From assembly GCA_030062745.1 (NCBI GenBank), contig CP099850.1, forward strand, positions 3,286,001-3,350,000: 64,000 nt of DNA, in the 5' to 3' direction. Made by a program: the position numbers and the translations under genes. The notes under the pieces were generated by a model. The model was not told the origin of the DNA. It saw only the letters and a program-made list of their open reading frames with translations, and searched no databases. Shown here one piece after another: positions 23,101-31,085 of this stretch (positions are counted from its first letter, which is position 1; each line of letters starts with the position of its first letter). Origin of the DNA: Capitulum mitella (taxonomy: Eukaryota; Arthropoda; Thecostraca; Pollicipedomorpha; Pollicipedidae).

Positions 23101-25042
23101 TTTTGTTTGTCAGATTGTTCTACAGTTTTGATGTGCACAGTGTCATGTATGCCTACATGCCTGCATCAGCGTGGTTTTGATTTGCCTGACTTGAAATATC
23201 AAAGGTCATGACACCCCACCACCATTCGACCCCAGCCATCCAGGTCTGACATACCCAAGTATATGTGCGCATTTCCACGAAAGTGAATCTGTCGGGTATT
23301 CTTAGGGTCTAAAGCCAATTCAAGTAATCCTAGTCGTGCCGGGACCTTTGAAAGATCAGCCTAGGTCACTGACATCGGTTGACCCTGGATTGCGTGTTTT
23401 GACCTCGGGCCATTTATAGATTTTGGGACGCTGATTTCGAATTTGACATCTGTTTTGCATGCTTCGAGTTCATATGTTCCATTTATGTTCTGGATAGAAA
23501 TTAATTTTCTGATTTTTTACGCATATCTCAGTCATCACTTTTATCTGCTATGCGAAGTTGTCATTTGATTTGTAACATTGCCAGCGTTCAGCGGATGACG
23601 TTATGACAAAAAATCCTCGCCCTCTAGCTGACATAAAATTTTTGATGCTTGTAAACTCCGATGTCAGCATTTTATGTGGAATTTGGAATCATGGCCTGCC
23701 AAAGGCCATGAATGGTCCATGGCCAACAGGTTATCCAAGGTCATTTGGGGTCATTGATTTCGGTTGGCTTTCAAAAGGCCCCAATGCACGACTAAGATTG
23801 CCTCAGTTGTCTTTAAGGACTAAGAACACCCGGTAGACTCGTTTCCGTACATATGTGAAGAACGGGTATGTTAGATCTGGATGACGGGTCGACTGGCGGC
23901 GCGGTGTCATGACCTTGACCTTTCTTGCCAAGAAATGTGAAACTAAGCTGATGTCCCGCAGGCACACAAGACAATGTACACATGAAATTTAAGAAAAATC
24001 GGACAAACAAAAAGCACTAAATCGAGCTTTGTTCGTCAGATAGCCTCAGGGCGTACTTCTCAAGCGCCACCTAGCAGCAGTAAGTCAAGATACCTGAAAA
24101 AGTTTCAGTTTGCCCACAATTGTTTTTGCAGCGCTTATTGCAGATACTGGGGACATTATTGCGCAACATTTGCGCGAAGATCACGGTGGGCAAACATGGT
24201 TAAAACTAAAACTGTTCCGTGTGACCTAGTCAGGTCGTAGGTCATTCTGAGGCCACCGAAAAGTCAACTTATCCATGAAGGCTAGGACATTTCTCTTTCG
24301 AATGGCGCTGATCGCACTTACCTGTGACAACCTATCACTGAGTTATGGGTGTTAGAATCATGCAATGTCTGTAAAAGCGGGTGACCTTCAATGGCCCGCA
24401 ACTTTGACCTCAGAGGTCACACAGTGCTAAAAATCTGCGGTTGGCCCTTTTTCGATACTTGCTTTAAGCGTACCAAATGTTATCCAAACGGAAATGGTTC
24501 GGGTCAGTTCTTTTGCAGTTTGACGTGGAATGACCCAGGGATGAAGGGGCTCTATTATGTGTCTCTTGTGAGTCGGTGACTAGTCTGTGGTTCAGCAGGG
24601 CTGAAGAGACGGACCAGACCCAGAGCTGGCCTCAGAGGCGCCATCGTTTGCCCCGTGTGTGCGTGTGTGTGTCGGACTGGTCCGTGGTTCAGGAGGTCCT
24701 CGGAGACGCCGACGTGTGCCCTGCGAGTGTCTGTGACTGGCCTCTGGTTTCGCAGGGCTGGAAGCTCCATCGTGTGACCTGTGTGTGCCTGTGGCTGCTC
24801 TCTGGTTTGGTAGGACTGATGAGGCTCGATGTGTTCTAAGCGCGTCTGTGACAGGCTTCTGGTTCCGCAGGGCGGAGGGCGGGGACCCGGAGCCGGAGCC
24901 GGCCGCGACGGAGACAGGCTCGCGCTTCTCCAAGAGCCCGTCGGAGCGGCAGACGCTGCTGCAGCAGAGGAAGGAGGCCATGCTGGAGCGGGCCCGGCGG
25001 CGGTACCTGGCCGCCAGAGGCCCGGACGTTCCCGACCGCTGA
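13631..25042 (+). CDS. AMFR: AMFR/gp78 homologue, ER-membrane RING ubiquitin ligase (11 exons)
   Basis: Exons: 13631-14143, 14545-14721, 15138-15218, 16285-16437, 17080-17173, 18951-19149, 19649-19774, 20242-20378, 20750-20868, 21850-22082, 24871-25042. All junctions are GT-AG and the reading frame is continuous through every phase, giving 2,004 nt and 667 residues (human AMFR is 643). Order: a multi-spanning membrane region (about residues 16-385), a RING finger C427-C464 of the gp78 type (CAICWD start, CPTC end), a CUE domain (about 527-568) and a Ube2g2-binding helix (about 633-659). The family makes K48-linked ubiquitin chains with Ube2g2 for ER-associated degradation; its known substrates include HMG-CoA reductase. 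Oddities: a long first luminal loop, and no C-terminal p97/VCP-interacting motif, since the protein stops just after the Ube2g2-binding helix. Exons 1-2 are of average GC; exons 3-11 are very GC-rich. Neighbour DAD1 is convergent. Confidence 0.96.
14545..14721 (+). CDS. AMFR: AMFR exon 2: membrane segments 2 and 3
   Basis: Residues 172-230. The block LRVSEQTQLKDKFWNF is almost identical to the human protein and is the clearest family signature outside the RING. The acceptor is chosen at CTTTTCAG/ACC because it joins CVW directly to TLINMAYC, as in human CVWVLVNTACC. The donor is GAG/GTGGGA. Confidence 0.95.
15138..15218 (+). CDS. AMFR: AMFR exon 3: membrane segment 4
   Basis: Residues 231-257, VVLWCSWFSALGFLHLLIQL followed by CRDRFEY, matching human VVMWCLWFAGLVFLHLMVQL and CKDRFEY. 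Flanked by CCCCCAG and GTGAGT. From here on the gene is very GC-rich, unlike exons 1-2. Confidence 0.95.
15640..16300 (+). repeat. Minisatellite at the end of AMFR intron 3 built from the exon-4 acceptor
   Basis: About 9-12 diverged units with a 53-54 bp period. Each carries CTGTTCTGCAGCTG-like sequence followed by TGTCGSCAG. Acceptor-like units fall near 16,066, 16,117, 16,171 and 16,224, and the real exon-4 boundary at 16,284/16,285 is the last unit. The unit therefore spans the intron-exon junction. Confidence 0.8.
16285..16437 (+). CDS. AMFR: AMFR exon 4: membrane segment 5
   Basis: Residues 258-308. THGRLLCLLSAILALSLALL is followed by a second hydrophobic part and ends NTFAFMAAE, equal to human HTLAFMAAE. 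Acceptor CTGCAG/CTG, donor GAG/GTGGGC. Confidence 0.94.
17080..17173 (+). CDS. AMFR: AMFR exon 5: membrane segment 6
   Basis: Residues 309-339 plus one base. LLVRTFHTMTRYAIHLYDL parallels human LLVTVRTAHVILRYVIHLWDL. Acceptor CTGCCAG/TGC, donor AAAG/GTGAGT. Confidence 0.94.
17480..18080. other. GC-rich block with GGCC runs in AMFR intron 5
   Basis: Very CpG-rich intronic sequence with repeated GCCGGCCGGCC around 17,590-17,720 and 18,040-18,065. All frames stay open because stop codons are rare at this GC. No AMFR-like sequence occurs here and the flanking exons join in frame without it. Confidence 0.6.
18951..19149 (+). CDS. AMFR: AMFR exon 6: membrane segment 7 and cytosolic linker
   Basis: Residues 340-405. 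DLLHHTHMLLWGNIFLSMAS is close to human DLMHHIHMLLFGNIWLSMAS. It continues into a basic amphipathic stretch (LQHRLRRHSHYRRVV) that leads to the RING. Acceptor CGCCAG/GATCG, donor CAG/GTGGGT. Confidence 0.95.
19649..19774 (+). CDS. AMFR: AMFR exon 7: first half of RING finger
   Basis: Residues 406-447. Zinc ligands C427, C430, C442, H444 and H447 in the order CAICWDAMEAARRLECRHCFH. The human counterpart is CAICWDSMQAARKLPCGHLFH. Acceptor GGCAG/ATAC, donor GC/GTGAGT. Confidence 0.97.
19808..19925 (+). repeat. 16-bp tandem repeat in AMFR intron 7
   Basis: About seven units of GGACGGTGGACTGTCG and close variants, beginning shortly after exon 7. Confidence 0.8.
20242..20378 (+). CDS. AMFR: AMFR exon 8: second half of RING finger
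   Basis: Residues 448-493. ATCLRQWLEQDPSCPTCRK completes the RING with C450, C461 and C464, followed by a Gln/Arg-rich linker. Acceptor CCCGCAG/GACG, donor AGGG/GTACGT. Confidence 0.97.
20750..20868 (+). CDS. AMFR: AMFR exon 9: linker to CUE domain
   Basis: Residues 494-533. GSRFVSFLPSFSVEVNHTQ matches human GSRIASWLPSFSVEVMHTT, and QMDAMARQ leads into the CUE domain as human QLNAMAHQ does. Acceptor GGCAG/GCTC, donor CAG/GTCAGG. Confidence 0.95.
21035..21368 (-). mobile_element. tRNA-derived SINE, copy 1 (AMFR intron 9)
   Basis: On the minus strand the head (about 21,365-21,290) reads like a tRNA with an A box (GTGGCTCTGTGGTAACATGC) and a B box (GGTTCGATACTC). Downstream is a conserved core, GGCTTTGACGGCACGTAAAA, shared with the copies at 40.85 and 41.83 kb. 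Such elements are transcribed by RNA polymerase III and moved by LINE enzymes. It lies antisense to AMFR. Confidence 0.7.
21540..21849 (+). repeat. Minisatellite before AMFR exon 10
   Basis: Four clear units with a 52-56 bp period; TTGACGTGCCCGCTCTG occurs at about 21,567, 21,622, 21,678 and 21,730. A degenerate last unit (GCCGGCGCTGACGGGTCGG) runs into the real acceptor at 21,849. Like the intron 3 and intron 10 arrays it abuts a 3' splice site. Confidence 0.7.
21850..22082 (+). CDS. AMFR: AMFR exon 10: CUE domain
   Basis: Residues 534-610. VQQLFPHVSLSAIVEDL and VENILDG match the human CUE domain (IQEMFPQVPYHLVLQDL, DNILEG), including the FP ubiquitin-contact pair. It is followed by an Ala/Pro-rich linker of low complexity. 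The CUE domain binds ubiquitin and is required for processive chain building in gp78. Donor CG/GTCAGT. Confidence 0.95.
22360..22586 (+). repeat. Minisatellite of exon-11 acceptor copies, left part
   Basis: Period about 60 bp. Acceptor-like GGTTCYGCAGGGCKGA motifs lie near 22,455 and 22,513, with weaker ones near 22,395 and 22,574. Each unit also carries TGTGACTGG. The array is interrupted at 22,587 by a foldback element and resumes at 24,535. Confidence 0.8.
22587..24534. mobile_element. 1.95-kb foldback element in AMFR intron 10
   Basis: The ends are GTCATTCCACGTCA at 22,587 and its exact reverse complement at 24,521-24,534. Similarity continues inward, with matches such as ACAGACATTGCATGATT, GCGCCATTCGAAA and TGTTTGCCCACCGTGATCT on the left facing their complements on the right. 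Arms are at least about 820 bp (left to about 23,410, right from about 23,690), and weaker pairing may reach the centre. There is no transposase-like frame. It sits inside the exon-11 acceptor array. No clear target-site duplication was seen. If transcribed with AMFR it would fold into a long double-stranded hairpin. Confidence 0.85.
24555..24870 (+). repeat. Minisatellite of exon-11 acceptor copies, right part
   Basis: Continues the 60-bp array. Acceptor-like units lie near 24,590, 24,683, 24,746 and 24,804, and the true acceptor (GGTTCCGCAG/GGCGGAG) is at 24,870/24,871. Units include the first bases of exon 11 (GGGCKGAAG), so the source unit crossed the junction. Confidence 0.8.
24871..25042 (+). 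CDS. AMFR: AMFR exon 11: Ube2g2-binding helix and stop
   Basis: Residues 611-667. After an acidic linker, GSRFSKSPSERQTLLQQRKE continues as a basic helix that aligns with the human G2BR (SADERQRMLVQRKDELLQQA). The stop TGA follows 8 residues after YLAA. Human AMFR continues for about 40 more residues that include the VCP-interacting motif; nothing like it is encoded here. Confidence 0.94.
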
Positions 25043-25860
25043 GCCCCGGCCGGCCGGCGAGCGCCGCCGCGGCGGGCGGCGCCGCCGGCCGGGCGCGGCG
25101 CGGCCCACCACAGACGTGCCCGGCGGCGCCGCCGGTGACGGCAGCGGCCGCAGCCGGAGCACGGTCGAAGTGATATGCCTAGCGGGCGGCGCGCGGGCCA
25201 TTTTCGGTCCGCCGCCGCCGCGTAGCTGTAGTTTTCGGGTGCCTTGCGATCACGGCAGCTGCATCGACGTCGGCGCTGAGTTTCTTCGGCAGGCGCTTTC
25301 GGATTCCATTTTTTGCGTTGGCGGCCTGGTGACGGATTGAGGGTTCCTCCGGCCGGCGTTCGTGGTCCCGTCGGGGGCCAGACGGGCTCGGTCGAGGGTG
25401 GCCTCGTCCGTCCGTCCGGCCGCTGGACGTCTCCGCCGCTGCTGGCGGGGAATGCTCGGACCCGCCGGTGCTGAGGACGGGCAGAGCGCGGCTGAGTTTT
25501 GGCTGTGTTTTTCGTTGTCCGCGCTCGAGCGGCAGCAGGAGGGTGTTCCGCCCGGCGAGCCGGCCCGTCACGGGCTGGTTGTGTTGATCGGTGTTTGGGT
25601 TGCTGATGCTTGGGACCGTCCCTCGCGACCTAGGCCATACGGTTGTCAGACGCTTACGTAAAACGCTACGGGAAACGGTCCCAAAACCCGCTAGTTTGGC
25701 GTGTTCCGCTCTCCATCTCTGCTCTCACTCGGTTGTGTAGCGTGCCCCTCTACCGTTGAGGGTGTACTAAGGCGACACGGCCGGGCAGCCGTTGGTGTAT
25801 TTTTGTAACGGTGTGTTGTCTGCCTTCCCCGCGTGGTTTCACATTAAACTAGAGGCATTA
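25043..25860 (+). other. AMFR 3' UTR, probable
   Basis: GC-rich sequence after the AMFR stop with no further homologous exon. It becomes more AT-balanced towards a polyadenylation-type hexamer at 25,843. Confidence 0.5.
25843..25848 (+). terminator. Possible AMFR polyadenylation signal ATTAAA
   Basis: ATTAAA about 800 bp after the stop codon, the first good hexamer downstream on this strand. Confidence 0.4.
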
Positions 25861-27008
25861 ACCGCGAGCTCCGTCTGCGCTTCATTTTCGAGTCTCATTT
25901 CTTGATCCTGACTGGCGATCTGCGGCGGGTGAGGCTCGTGTTCCCCGCCCGCCGGCCGGGCCTGGTCGGTCGGTCTGCGCAGCCGCCGGCGCCGCCCGCA
26001 AGGTCACGTGCTCGGCTGCACTAACTGCTCCCTCTGGGACGAGCCCAGCGGAACGCAGGCAAGCCGGCCGCTGGATCTTCTGTACCTGGGAGTCTTTCTG
26101 TGGTCTACCTCCCGAGTCCTCAACGCAAAGACAGCAGCACTACAGAAATCCAGCTGCGGTAGCCGTCGGGTGCGTTCTAACACCCGGGTCTGTTAGCTTT
26201 ACAATATAAAGGAGAAATGGCCCTGTGTTTGTGTTGGAACTAGGTGAAGAGTACGTTGGAGACCAGTCGTGCCAAGGGTTAGGCGGGCAGGCCGGGTGGC
26301 ACCACATCGTGGCGAAGTTCCCAATTACTGCTACGTGCTGCCACTGAACGGGCTTCATGTATCCCATCTTTCGCAATCACCGAGACAGCCAGACATCGTT
26401 CGTGTAACGAGTACACGCATCTTTCAGCCCAAGTAACAAACGTGCTCATTTCACGACAGAACACCTGGAATGACCGCCCGCAAGCGGCAGGCTAAATTTT
26501 GCACCGCTCCGAAGGATTCCTTCAGTGCCACACTCCGGAGAGCATCGAATACGAAGCCTGTGAAAACCCCACGCGAATGCCGACGGTGGGCGTCCCGCGA
26601 AATGGTCCACCCCGTGACCGCAGCACGGCACATCGCTGACTTGACCAGACATCCATCTGGAACACATACCATAGGAGAACTTTGTCAGTACTACAGGCAA
26701 TACGATTTGCCATACATGAGCTTAGCATGTTGTGCACTGTCAGTAGTAAACACTAACAATATGATTTGCCTTACATGAACCAAGCATGTCGTACAATCGG
26801 GGATATTTACGCATCAGGACTCGTTTGCACGCAAGCTCATCAAGAACCTCTGCAATGGTCCTGGCCAAGGAACAATGGTTTTTCATTCAAACTGCATTCA
26901 GAATAGTCCATTAAACAAAAAAATGTGTGTAAGACATGAATTATGCAACCAGACCTAATGTCTCCTTTTCATCTCATGTGTCATAAGTTTACTCACTCTG
27001 AATGGTGT
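25860..27008. other. Intergenic space between AMFR and DAD1
   Basis: No supported coding exon. A two-copy repeat of about 60 bp is visible at 26,695-26,800 (GATTTGCCWTACATGARC). The last part should contain the DAD1 3' UTR on the minus strand, but I could not find a standard polyadenylation hexamer. Confidence 0.5.
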
Positions 27009-29387
27009 CTAGCCAATGAAGTTCATGACCACCAAGTGTAGGATAATGTGGGCAAAGATGAAGTCGGCAAATCCCCGTTCTGGACTGATGCTGCTGAACT
27101 CTGACTTGTTCTGTGGGTTCACTTGCAGCCTCAGGCACACTGGAAAGTCAAACAAAAATGCCATTTTTTTAATAGCATGGATAAAAAATATACTTTTATA
27201 TGCATGTGTGTATCATCATTATACAGCATGCAGTCAAGCAAGCTGAACAAGTCATGTAGTTACCAAGCCATAATGGCACCAGATGATGCACATTTGAAAA
27301 AATAGCAGAATAAAGCAGTTAGTGTCTTGTCAAATTCACAACTTCCTTAAACAATCCCCTGAAATGATCCAGTAACACACCTCTTTAACAACTAGCACGA
27401 GTCCAAAGCACAGAACATCTCCGAGAGACCGATCAACACCAACTTTTAAGTGTTGCCTGGTGACAACTGTGCCGTGAAATATGACATAACCAAAAGATCT
27501 ATCAAAACATGGCTGTCTCCAAACTGGCAACAAGCTGAGACAGTACTGGAATGGGACAGGGAGGTGGACTGGGACTGAGCAAGGGCAGACATGAGTGCTT
27601 GGGAGGGAGCAGGGACAGACAAGGAAAATGCAGGACAGCACAGAGACATGGAGGACCTGGATGGGGTTGGGAGAGAGATGAGGATGAATGGGATGGGCAT
27701 GGAAGGCTATCAGGATGGAATGATGAAAAGGGACTAGGCTGGGGAGGGGGCAAGCAAGGATAGGACTATCAACTGCCATCTGAATGAGCTGAATCATGTG
27801 GTTGGTTCTCAAGATCAACTGGGCCAGGGTGTTAATGACCCCAGTCTATGGAAGATGATGAAATACCCCAGTCAATGCCTGTTTAATGGCCCTGTCCAAT
27901 ATCTCATCAATGTGCCAGTCCCCTTTTGGTCTGTATTTGCTCCTATCCCACCCTTGTTCCTCTTTCTGTCTCTCCCCCTCCCTGTCCCATCCTAGTCTAC
28001 TTCTTGTCCCTGTGCCATTCCAGTCCCTCTTCCTCATTCCTATTCCATACCATTCCCCTGCCTTTCACATACCTCTGCCTCAGTCCCATTCCTACCCCAT
28101 TCCTTGTCCCTGTCCTGTCTCCATCTCTTTACTTGTCCCTTGTCCATCCCAGTCCTTTTTCACCATACCATCCCCAAACCATTCCACCCTACCATGCCCA
28201 TCCTGTTACAATCCTCATTTGTCTCCCTGCCCCATCCAGGTCCTCCATATCTCTGTTCTGACCCAGTTCTCCTTCTCTGTCCTGTTCCCTCCCAGGCACT
28301 CATGCCTGCCTCTGTTCAGTCCCAGTCCACATCCCTGTCCCTTTCCAGAACAGTCTCAGCTTATTTTGAGTTTCAAGATGGCCATGTTGTGACAGGCCAC
28401 AGTGCTGCCATATTTCACAGCACCTTTGTCTACTATCACAGCTTACAAGTTGGCATTGACCTGTCTCTCAGCCATGCTGTGCTTTGAACTTGTACTAGTT
28501 ATTGAGGAGGTGGGTGACTGGATTGCTTCAGGGGATTATTTTGGGAAATTTGTGATGTTGAAATGGCACCAAATGCTTTCCTTGAGGTTATTTTTTTCAT
28601 TGCACATCTTTTGGTACTATTATGGCTTGGCAAATACACTGATTTCTGATGGATTTCTGGAGTTGTGAGAAGTAGGAGATCTGTGCCTATGATACTATTA
28701 AATCAGCATATTAGCTGAATAGTACATAAAATAACATATATGCCTAATATGCCTAATGTAGGATATTATGCTTTGGCTATATATTATCATATCAAATCAT
28801 ATCATATATTTGCCATACATGCCTAATGTAGCATACAACCATCACCAATCCCACTGTTATCCTGTGACACAATATTTCCATCACAAAATATACATCCTTT
28901 CAATGTTTATTTTCTGTACTGATAATCAGCTGAGTACCAATGCATAATGTTCAGTAGCTGGCAAGTACTGACAGTAATGTATTAAATGGTTCAGTTCAGA
29001 AATTAATTCCCTGACATGTGGATTTAAAACACTAACCAGGCTGAACCTGAATGGTTTAGCAATTAATTTTTGATCAGATTTTCAGTATTATGTATGAAAT
29101 AAAATTTGTAGTACCTGGGTACCAGCGCACTAGGCACTGCTAACTTCATACACATTAAAACACAAGAAGACCTTACCTCCCAGGACAAAAGATCCCACAC
29201 AGGAGATGAATCCACTGAGAAATGAGTTGAATGGGAATGTCCCCACCAGACAGCAATAGACAAATTGCAGGACACCTGTCAGAAATATCTGCACCAGATA
29301 TGCATCAATGACCATCAGCTTCTTAGGCGTTGTCTTGCCATACTCAGTGCACAGCTTCTTGACCACAGATACGAACGATTCAGTCAT
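27009..29387 (-). CDS. DAD1: DAD1, oligosaccharyltransferase subunit (2 exons)
   Basis: Complement of exon 1 (29177-29387) joined to exon 2 (27009-27139). The donor is GGAG/GTAAGG and the acceptor TTTCCAG/TGTGCC; the split codon gives V. The product is 113 residues, the same length as human DAD1. The stretch [20 protein letters not shown] is identical to human, and the C-terminus [10 protein letters not shown] differs by one residue from human [10 protein letters not shown]. There are three hydrophobic membrane segments. DAD1 is an essential small subunit of the oligosaccharyltransferase that transfers N-glycans onto nascent proteins in the ER membrane; its loss triggers apoptosis. The start ATG at 29,387 is fixed by homology of [12 protein letters not shown] to human MSASVVSVISRF. 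The single intron is 2,037 bp and carries a foldback repeat. Confidence 0.98.
27345..27760 (-). repeat. Foldback repeat in DAD1 intron, left arm
   Basis: Read on the minus strand, this arm matches 28,145-28,565 on the plus strand: AGTCCCAGTCCAC, CATATTTCACRGCAC, GTGCTTTG and TTTCAGGGGATT occur in the same order, as does CCCCATCCAGGTCCTCCAT. It is diverged but continuous over about 400 bp. This arm still has several CpG sites between 27,389 and 27,472. Confidence 0.85.
27475..29122. other. CpG-free block inside DAD1 intron
   Basis: I find no CG dinucleotide in this 1.65-kb stretch. CpG returns at exon 1 and at the presumed promoter (29,390-29,600). This is the pattern expected for a methylated gene body with an unmethylated promoter. 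Confidence 0.7.
28145..28565 (+). repeat. Foldback repeat in DAD1 intron, right arm
   Basis: Inverted partner of 27,345-27,760, separated by about 385 bp of CCCATTCC-rich minisatellite-like sequence. Where the left arm reads CGGTCTCTCGG, this arm reads CTGTCTCTCAG; where the left reads CTCGTGCTAG, this arm reads CTTGTACTAG. The CpG sites have become TpG or CpA. Confidence 0.85.
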
Positions 29388-29610
29388 TGTCGACTTGACG
29401 GCTACCACGATACGCAAAATGACAATCTGCGGCCGTTTACAATCGATCTACAATATCACACACACTCTTCCAACAGAACAGTAAAGACAAAACAGTAAAT
29501 TCAACGCCGTAAACCCCGCTTGCGCCGGTAGTCGAAGCACCGCGGACGTGTAATAAAAAGAAACGACGATGGTCATGGGCGCTAGCACTCCTAGCGGTTA
29601 AAGGGTGCAA
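29388..29610 (-). promoter_or_regulatory. Probable DAD1 promoter and 5' UTR
   Basis: A sharp return of CpG directly upstream of the DAD1 start codon (for example around 29,400-29,460 and 29,500-29,590). No TATA box was recognised. Assignment rests on position and the CpG contrast only. Confidence 0.45.
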
Positions 29611-30175
29611 AAAAAGAAAGCACAATGATTTGTGGATGTCAGGAAATTTTTTTCTTCTTTTTTAGGTGAGATATAAGTCTTTTAAATTAACTGCACTTTC
29701 ATTCAGTAAGCTGAGGCCTCTTATATTTTTATACACTGACCATCTTCATGGAGGTGGCAATGCCGCGTCATCAACCGCATCAAGGAATAAAGAGAGAATT
29801 AAATATCGGATTTTGCCACTTCCATCCCTATATGCTATTTCCGACAACCTGCATTTTGATATGATGGCTACGTAGCAAGTCACTGATAACTCAGTTTACA
29901 TATGAAACAAGAAGTGCATCGATCAAAGCATTCAAGTCTTCACCAATATCCCCTGGACCCAGGTAGTTACGATTTCGTGGTGCAGCTCCTTTCTGAAATT
30001 CCACATCCAAGTTTCTCATTGCCCAACGCAATCATCATCCGCGTGCACTCACCGAGTTTGGGTCATTGACGACAGAAGGGGAGGACGCGGGAGGACGCCC
30101 GCATAATCCTAGAAATTCATCATTGGCATGTTGTTGTCAGATGGCAAAGAACTACTTAACAAGGGTGAGATTTTC
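29611..30175. other. No recognisable gene
   Basis: AT-rich sequence upstream of DAD1 with short frames only. Confidence 0.5.
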
Positions 30176-30179
30176 CGAA

Positions 30180-30440
30180 ATTATTTGGGAGTGCACTCAG
30201 GCGCCAAGATTTTCGTACGGGAGGGCCAGGCCAACTTAAGCCCCAAAAAACTAAAAATCCCCCGGATTTTGGCCATTTGGTTTCATATTCTCAAGATTCG
30301 TTTCTTTTTTTTTGTTTTTTGGACGAAAAAAAACGCAAAACAGATCTGGTTTGTGGGTGCAGGTACACCAAGAGATATAAAGTTACACCCCAGCAACTTA
30401 ACCCTTGGTCCGCCCTTGCAAGTGTTCGCCATTTGGCCGC
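30180..30440 (+). mobile_element. MITE-like repeat family E, copy 1
   Basis: Contains CAGGCGCCAAGATTTTCGTACG near the left, a CGGATTTT motif, a T-rich/A-rich centre, and GTGGGTGCAGGTACACC followed by AAGAGATATAAAGTTACA. The same blocks occur, inverted, at 44,860-45,340 and, weaker, at 31,940-32,100. It ends in TTGGTCCGCCC. No coding frame. Confidence 0.65.
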
Positions 30441-30453
30441 CTTTGATAGCACC

Positions 30454-30640
30454 GGGACAGGGGCGCAGCCAAGATTTTGTTAAACGGGAGGGGGGGGGGG
30501 GGCAGAACTCAGTGTGACGTGAAATCATACGAAAACCGCAGCTGGGAAGACGATACGCAATGATTTTCGCAAAAAATGCGGGCCTGAAGGCGAGGCCTGG
30601 GCCCCCCGGGCCCCCTCTTTGGCTGCGCCGGTGCACTGGG
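30454..30640 (+). mobile_element. MITE family C, copy 1
   Basis: Terminal inverted repeats GGGCGCAGCCAAG (left) and CTTTGGCTGCGCC (right) bound about 185 bp with a poly-G tract near the left end and TGAAATCATACGAAAACCGC inside. Copies at 57.03 and 61.05 kb share order and content. It is a non-autonomous DNA transposon of the MITE type. Confidence 0.75.
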
Positions 30641-31029
30641 AGTTAGGCTCCGCCAACATTTCCATACTTGATATGTTATAGAGCAAGGAGACAAAGACGA
30701 GTGCAAGGCTTGGTCGTTAAGCTATAAAGTAGTACTTGATTTTATCCCCTTGATTCATACAGGGGCCTAGGCGACATTAGAGGTCATGCCCGTGGATTCT
30801 GGTTTCCACTGTACCCCATGGAACTTAGCCTGTATTGCGTCTATGAGGGTCTGCAACGACTTCTGATGATGAATGGAGATTAAAATTTCTGTTACTGTGG
30901 AAGTCAGCGGTTCCAAATGAATCATAACGACTTCGGAGTGCTCCGAGGTAGATAACACGTAAAGGTACGTGACCTGAATTCATGATTTTGACCTGAGATG
31001 ACCTTAAACCAAGTAAGCAACCATTTATG

Positions 31030-31085
31030 AAGGTCAATGATACCATGGTTATGAAGCAACCCGGTGGCTTAATAACCATGGTATC
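31030..31085. repeat. Perfect 15-bp inverted repeat (hairpin)
   Basis: TGATACCATGGTTAT and its exact complement ATAACCATGGTATCA are separated by 19 bases. Flanking sequence does not extend the pairing convincingly. Confidence 0.85.

Noticed and set aside
22577..24545. Target-site duplication around the intron-10 foldback
   Set aside because: Flanks (GCAGCGGA and CCAGGGAT) are only partly alike and lie in a repetitive array, so a duplication cannot be claimed.
27551..28487. Open frames in the DAD1 intron
   Set aside because: They fall in the foldback and its CCCATTCC-rich spacer; the two arms give mirrored low-complexity translations.
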